From Chloroflexota bacterium (GTDB lineage Bacteria; Chloroflexota; Anaerolineae; 4572-78; J111), in contig RFJV01000104.1 in NCBI GenBank assembly GCA_003694775.1, positions 1 to 9,979 of the forward strand: DNA of 9,979 nucleotides, given 5' to 3'. The notes below the pieces were generated by a model. It was not told the origin of the DNA. It saw only the letters and a list, made by a program, of their open reading frames with translations, and did not search any database. The translations under genes and the position numbers were made by a program. Within the stretch, counting starts at the first letter, position 1, and every line of letters begins with the position of its first letter. This document shows, in pieces, positions 6,346 through 9,979 of this stretch.

Positions 6346-6374
6346 TTGGCGAAAATCCCACTTTCCCGTATCAT
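6346..6374 (+). promoter_or_regulatory. Candidate sigma70-type promoter before the aminotransferase gene
   Basis: TTGGCG (6346-6351) and TATCAT (6369-6374) are separated by exactly 17 bp, in the 82-bp gap between arsC and the aminotransferase. The match is fair and the spacing ideal. There are no PHO-box repeats here. If real, it starts a separate transcript covering the aminotransferase, the kinase and perhaps the dehydrogenase, independent of phosphate control. Confidence 0.35.
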
Positions 6375-6406
6375 ATCTCCATCACACCGCACCAACAGGG
6401 GGTTGT

Positions 6407-7504
6407 ATGACCGGCTTTGTGCCGCGTCCCCAGATTCTGGAAACACCGCCTGCTTACCACGGCGCGCTGGACTTCGCCGAGCTGGAGCAGTTGGGCCTGA
6501 ATCCCGATGACATTGTGGACTTCAGCGTCAACAGCAACCCGTTTGGCCCCTCGCCTCGCGTCCGGCAGGCCATCGCCGCGGTGCCCCCGGACCGCTACCC
6601 CGACCGGGAATCGCTGGCCCTCCGCCGCGCCCTGGCCGGCCGGCTCCACCTGCCGCCCGACCACCTCGTCACCGGCAACGGGGCCGCAGAACTGCTCTGG
6701 CTGGCGGCTTTTGCTTTCCTCCGCCCCGGCGACCCGGTCCTCATCCTGGCCCCAACCTTTGGCGAATACCACCGGGTTTCCAGCCTGGTGGGCGCAGACA
6801 TCCACACCGTCCGTGCCCGCCCCGAAGATGATTTTGCCTTCAACCCCCGGCTTGTCCAGTCCGCCCTGGCCCGGCTCCGGCCCCGGCTGGTCTTCCTGTG
6901 CAATCCCAACAACCCCACCGGGCGGCTTCTGCCGCCGGATACCATCGCCGCCTGGGTGCAGGCCAGCCCGCACACCCTTTTTGTGGTTGATGAGGCTTAT
7001 CTGGCTTTTGCCGCCTCGGCGTCGTCCGTCCTCTCTCTCAAGGCAGACAACGTACTGGTCATCCGTTCCATGACCAAAGACTACGCCCTGGCCGGCTTGC
7101 GCCTGGCCTATGCCGCCTCCACCAACCCCAGCCTGGTTGCCGCGGTAGACCGTGTCCGTCCGGCCTGGAACGTCAGTGCCGTGGCTCAGGCCGCCGGACT
7201 GGCCGCCCTGGCGGACGAAGCCTATCTGCACCGCTGTCTGGTCGACCTGCAGACCGCGGCCCAGGCCCTCAAATCCGGCCTGTCTGCCCTGGGCCTGCCC
7301 GTTTTCCCCTCCGACGTGCACTTCTTCCTGGTCCGGGTTGGCTCCGCGCCCGCCTTCCGGCAGGCCCTTCTGCGCCAGAACCTGCTGGTGCGCGATGCCA
7401 CCTCCTTTGGCCTGCCCCAATTCGTGCGTATCGCCGCCCGCCGGCCCCAGGACAACCGGCGTTTGCTGGACGCGGTTCGCGGGTTGCAGATACCGGCACA
7501 ATGA
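6407..7504 (+). CDS. PLP-dependent aminotransferase, HisC/CobD-like
   Basis: This is a 365-aa fold-type I PLP enzyme of the histidinol-phosphate aminotransferase and threonine-phosphate decarboxylase group. The N-terminal pattern YHGALDFAELEQLGL (17-31) followed by DFSVNSNPFGPSP (38-50) recalls CobD, which usually reads HGG...DFSxNxNPxGP. Further family motifs are NPNNPTG (166-172), DEAY (195-198), SMTKDYALAGLRLAY (221-235) with PLP-binding Lys224, and the C-terminal VRDATSFGLPQFVRIAAR (328-345), where Arg341 should bind the substrate carboxylate. AGGGGG (6397-6402) lies 4 nt before the ATG. No histidine or cobalamin genes are near, so the substrate cannot be decided: HisC-like transamination or CobD-like decarboxylation are both possible. 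It ends 10 bp before the kinase, suggesting co-transcription. Confidence 0.88.
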   Translation: MTGFVPRPQILETPPAYHGALDFAELEQLGLNPDDIVDFSVNSNPFGPSPRVRQAIAAVPPDRYPDRESLALRRALAGRLHLPPDHLVTGNGAAELLWLAAFAFLRPGDPVLILAPTFGEYHRVSSLVGADIHTVRARPEDDFAFNPRLVQSALARLRPRLVFLCNPNNPTGRLLPPDTIAAWVQASPHTLFVVDEAYLAFAASASSVLSLKADNVLVIRSMTKDYALAGLRLAYAASTNPSLVAAVDRVRPAWNVSAVAQAAGLAALADEAYLHRCLVDLQTAAQALKSGLSALGLPVFPSDVHFFLVRVGSAPAFRQALLRQNLLVRDATSFGLPQFVRIAARRPQDNRRLLDAVRGLQIPAQ

Positions 7505-7514
7505 GGAGCTGATG

Positions 7515-8759
7515 ATGACACCAACCGCCTGGATACTGCTGGCTCTGGCCGGCCTGGTTATTCTGGCCCTGCTGTTTGCCGTCCATCGGTTGCGGAAAAC
7601 CATCCGCGAGCAGTCCATTCACCTGGCCCGTCTGACCAACCGCCTGCATTCTGTGCAAACAGAACTGCGCCAAATCAATGCCCGCCGCAAAAAACTTCTG
7701 GCCGCCTCTACCCAGGCGCTGATGATTGTCGAAAATGATTTTACCGTTTCCAGTGCCAACCGCACCGCGCGCCAGCTTTTCGGCAAAAAGCCGGAAAAGA
7801 AACCATCCCTGATGGCCTGGACCCATCACTACCAGCTTCAGGACCTGGTGGAGCGGACCCTGCAGGGGGAGAAGATACCTTCAATTTATTTCCAGAGCGG
7901 CTCCCGCTACCTGGAGGCCCGCGCCCGGCCAATCAAGCACCAGAAGCAGATTGTCGCCGTGGCCCTGGCCGTCCACGACGTGACCGAACTCCAGCGTCTG
8001 ACCCGCATCCGCCGCGACTTTGTGGCCAATATTTCCCACGAACTGCGTACCCCGGTCACCTCTATCCAGCTTTTGGCCGACACGCTGAAAAAGGGTGCGC
8101 TCAAGGATACCAAAATGGCCCGCCGGCTGGTCGAAAAAATCTCCGCCCAGGCCGACGCCCTGAACCAGATGGCCCAGGAGCTGATGGACCTGTCGCTCAT
8201 CGAATCCGGACAGATGCCGCTCAAGCTGGGCCTGTACCCCTTGCACAGCATCGTCCGCACCCAGATAGACCGCTTTTCTCCCTTTGCCGAACGGCGGAAA
8301 GTGACCCTGCACCTTGATGTGTCGCCCGGCATCACCGTCCTGGCCGATGAAACGATGGTCGGGCGGGTTATCGGCAACCTCCTGCACAACGGCATCAAAT
8401 TTACCGACGCCGGCGGGCAGGTGACGATTTCCGCCGGCCCGGCAGACATTACCACCGACCCGGAAACCGGCTCCTGGGTCACCGTCCGGGTATCGGATAC
8501 CGGGGTGGGCATCCCGCCGGAGGAAATTGGCCGCATTTTTGAACGGTTCTACAAGATTGACCACGCCCGCGACCGGAAAAAATCCGGCACCGGGCTGGGG
8601 CTGGCGATTGCCCGGCACGTGGTCGAGGCCCACGGCGGGCGCATCTGGGCCAAAAGCGACGGTGTTCACGGGACGACTTTCTTCTTTACCCTGCCGGTGG
8701 AGGAAAACGGCGTACCGCAGGTGATGGAGCAAACCGGTGATGGAGCCGAGGAAGCATAA
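7515..8759 (+). CDS. PhoR-like sensor histidine kinase with PAS domain
   Basis: This is a 414-aa membrane-anchored kinase of a two-component system. Order: one N-terminal membrane helix (about 5-24), a coiled linker (about 27-60), a PAS-like domain (about 62-160, ending in VHDVTELQRL), the HisKA dimerisation domain with H-box FVANISHELRTP (169-180) and phospho-acceptor His175, and the HATPase domain. The HATPase domain shows the N-box NLLHNGIKFT (288-297), G1 box DTGVGIP (328-334), F-box FERFYKI (342-348) and G2 box GTGLGLA (358-364). The single membrane helix plus PAS is the PhoR style, and the nearby pst operon makes phosphate sensing plausible. No response regulator adjoins it. Two adjacent ATGs exist at 7512 and 7515; AGGAG at 7504-7508 favours the second. 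Naming it phoR would go beyond the evidence. Confidence 0.9.
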   Translation: MTPTAWILLALAGLVILALLFAVHRLRKTIREQSIHLARLTNRLHSVQTELRQINARRKKLLAASTQALMIVENDFTVSSANRTARQLFGKKPEKKPSLMAWTHHYQLQDLVERTLQGEKIPSIYFQSGSRYLEARARPIKHQKQIVAVALAVHDVTELQRLTRIRRDFVANISHELRTPVTSIQLLADTLKKGALKDTKMARRLVEKISAQADALNQMAQELMDLSLIESGQMPLKLGLYPLHSIVRTQIDRFSPFAERRKVTLHLDVSPGITVLADETMVGRVIGNLLHNGIKFTDAGGQVTISAGPADITTDPETGSWVTVRVSDTGVGIPPEEIGRIFERFYKIDHARDRKKSGTGLGLAIARHVVEAHGGRIWAKSDGVHGTTFFFTLPVEENGVPQVMEQTGDGAEEA

Positions 8760-9765
8760 AACCGTCTTCGTTTCCGTGCGCAGTGCGCGGCACCGGCAGG
8801 CCGCGCTGCAGGCCGCGCCCGATGTGCTCGATGTGGTTCTGCTGTTCCAGCCATCCCCCCCTGAACTGCGCCGCCATCTGGCCGGGGCGGAATTTCTCAT
8901 TTCGGAGCGCCGGGGCCGCATCGACGCCGACCTTCTGCGCGCCGCACCCGGCCTGCGGCTGGTTCTGCGGTTGGGGTCGCTGTGGTATGATATTGACCTG
9001 CCCGCGGCCAGTGAGGCCGGGGTGGCGGTCTGCTGGTGGCCGCTGGGCGGGGTTATCCGCGTGGCTGAGCACGTGGTTCTGCAGATGCTGGCCCTGGGCA
9101 AGCGGCTGACCGAAAGCACGGCGGTCGCTCAGGAAGCCGGGCCGCACTGGGGACCCAGCCGCAGAACCGATGAAAATACCTTTGCCTACAACTGGACCAA
9201 CCGGCAGGACCTGCACGGTCTGTGGCAGAAAACGGTCGGCATTCTGGGATTTGGTGAGATTGGGGTCGAACTGGCCCGCCGGCTGGCCGGCTGGGGCTGT
9301 ACAGTGCTGTACCACAAACGCCACCGCCTTCCGGAAGCAGTGGAGGCCCGGTTGGGAATACGTTTTTCGGATAGGGCGCAGATTTTTTCGGATAGTGATT
9401 ATGTGGTCAATCTTCTGCCTTACAGTCCGGACACGGATTTGTCGCTGGGCCGGGCGGATTTTGCCCGGATGAAGCCGGGCGCGTATCTGGTGAGCTGTGG
9501 AAGCGGCAGTGTGATTGATGAGACTGCGCTGGCGGAATTCATTCGCCGGGGGCGGCTGGCCGGCGCGGCCCTGGACACCTTTGAGTGGGAGCCGCTCCGC
9601 CCGGACAATCCCCTGCTGGTTCTGGCCCGGCAGGGCGGCAACGTTTTGCTGACCCCCCACATCGCCGCCGGCGACACCGCCGCCGCGGCAGAAGAACGCC
9701 GGCAGATGTACACCCCTGTCCTGCGTTTCCTGGCGGGAGAGCCTGTGCCCAACCGGCTGGTCTGA
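8740..9765 (+). CDS. D-2-hydroxyacid dehydrogenase-like NAD-binding protein lacking the catalytic Arg
   Basis: This 341-aa protein has the 2-hydroxyacid dehydrogenase layout. The dinucleotide-binding motif GFGEIG (170-175) opens a Rossmann fold (about 160-280), and VAEHVVLQMLAL (108-119) is the conserved helix before it. The catalytic His307 in LLTPHIAAGD (303-312) and Glu284 in FEWEPL (281-286) are present. The normally invariant Arg of the NxxRG motif is replaced: the stretch reads LVSCGSGSVIDETAL (250-264), with Ser255 at the Arg position. Substrate or activity may therefore differ from ordinary family members such as phosphoglycerate or lactate dehydrogenases. The ATG at 8740 overlaps the kinase end by 20 bp and has GGAG at 8726-8729; a GTG at 8737 is adjacent. 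It is probably translated from the kinase mRNA. Confidence 0.85.
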   Translation: MEPRKHKTVFVSVRSARHRQAALQAAPDVLDVVLLFQPSPPELRRHLAGAEFLISERRGRIDADLLRAAPGLRLVLRLGSLWYDIDLPAASEAGVAVCWWPLGGVIRVAEHVVLQMLALGKRLTESTAVAQEAGPHWGPSRRTDENTFAYNWTNRQDLHGLWQKTVGILGFGEIGVELARRLAGWGCTVLYHKRHRLPEAVEARLGIRFSDRAQIFSDSDYVVNLLPYSPDTDLSLGRADFARMKPGAYLVSCGSGSVIDETALAEFIRRGRLAGAALDTFEWEPLRPDNPLLVLARQGGNVLLTPHIAAGDTAAAAEERRQMYTPVLRFLAGEPVPNRLV

Positions 9766-9776
9766 TGGTAAATTTT

Positions 9777-9803
9777 GAATGATGAATGATGAATGATGAA
9801 TGA
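9777..9803. repeat. Heptamer tandem repeat GAATGAT
   Basis: Three full copies of GAATGAT followed by a partial GAATGA lie just after the dehydrogenase stop. The repeat puts stop codons (TGA) in all frames of the + strand. It may be a slippage-prone microsatellite; no function is evident. Confidence 0.8.
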
Positions 9804-9832
9804 GCTTGCCGGGCAACCACCGGGATTGTTCC

Positions 9833-9897
9833 TTGCTCCCTTGCTCCCTGCTACCCGGCTACTTTGCTACCCTGCTACCCTGCTACCTTGCTACCTT
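9833..9897. repeat. Octamer tandem repeat TTGCTACC upstream of panE-like gene
   Basis: Eight GCT(A/C)C units begin at 9835, 9843, 9850, 9858, 9866, 9874, 9882 and 9890. The period is 8 bp with one 7-bp step. The first two units read TTGCTCCC, the later ones mostly TGCTACC. The array ends directly before the ribosome binding site AAAGGAG (9899-9905) of the next gene, so changes in copy number would alter the leader of that mRNA. Confidence 0.85.
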
Positions 9898-9914
9898 GAA
9901 AGGAGAAAACCAAC

Positions 9915-9979
9915 ATGCGAATCGTATTCTTTGGCGCCGGAGGCGTTGGCGGGTACTTTGGCGGACGGCTGGCCCAGGC
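9915..9979 (+). CDS. Ketopantoate reductase family protein, N-terminal fragment
   Basis: Only the first 21 codons are in the window, and the gene runs off the right edge. The start MRIVFFGAGGVGGYFGGRLA shows the glycine-rich dinucleotide-binding motif GAGGVGG (7-13) in the form typical of PanE/ApbA ketopantoate reductases, which make pantoate with NADPH for coenzyme A synthesis. AAAGGAG (9899-9905) sits 9 nt upstream of the ATG. Other ketopantoate-reductase-like oxidoreductases start the same way, so the exact function is open. Confidence 0.75.
   Translation, partial: MRIVFFGAGGVGGYFGGRLAQ

Noticed and set aside
6371..7618. Long minus-strand open frame opposite the aminotransferase (415 aa)
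   Set aside because: Gly/Gln/Arg-rich antisense shadow of a GC-rich gene with all PLP-enzyme motifs on the + strand.
9777..9897. Possible CRISPR array
   Set aside because: The units are 7 and 8 bp with no spacers, so these are simple tandem repeats.

Overview
The window reads as a phosphate-acquisition and phosphate-sensing locus of a GC-rich bacterium. I infer Chloroflexota (Anaerolineae/Caldilineae-like) with moderate confidence. The grounds are the lipoprotein PstS with an Ala/Pro/Gln-rich linker, PstC and PstA enlarged by extracytoplasmic insertions, and intergenic hairpins of the GTAGGGGCGGGTC / GGCGACCC type, which I associate with that phylum. No rRNA or universal marker is present to prove it. 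All supported genes lie on the + strand.

Layout. Positions 1-340 are non-coding: an inverted repeat, a clear Rho-independent terminator (86-126) closing an unseen upstream transcript, and a patch of degenerate repeats. Positions 340-415 hold a phased array of TTAACA-like hexamers followed by a -10 box, that is, a PHO-box promoter. It drives two small genes: a 70-aa predicted coiled-coil hairpin (448-660) and an 80-aa unknown protein (679-921). Positions 922-1211 are non-coding and dense in palindromes. A second, longer PHO-box array (1212-1298) drives pstS (1366-2451). A strong stem-loop (2517-2559) separates pstS from pstC-pstA-pstB (2593-5866). An ArsC-type arsenate reductase (5902-6324) occupies the place where phoU is often found. 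A possible new promoter (6346-6374) precedes a HisC/CobD-like aminotransferase (6407-7504), a PhoR-like sensor kinase (7515-8759) and a D-2-hydroxyacid dehydrogenase-like protein (8740-9765). Two short tandem repeats fill the gap before a truncated ketopantoate-reductase-like gene (9915 to the edge).

How it fits together. PstS captures phosphate, PstC and PstA form the channel, and PstB powers it. ArsC would deal with arsenate entering by the same route. The downstream kinase is a plausible PhoR partner for an unseen PhoB/PhoP regulator that would bind the two arrays. The two arrays share the same 11-bp phase and the same 9-bp gap to the -10 box, which makes the two small unknown genes strong candidates for new members of the phosphate-starvation regulon. 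That is the most interesting result here.
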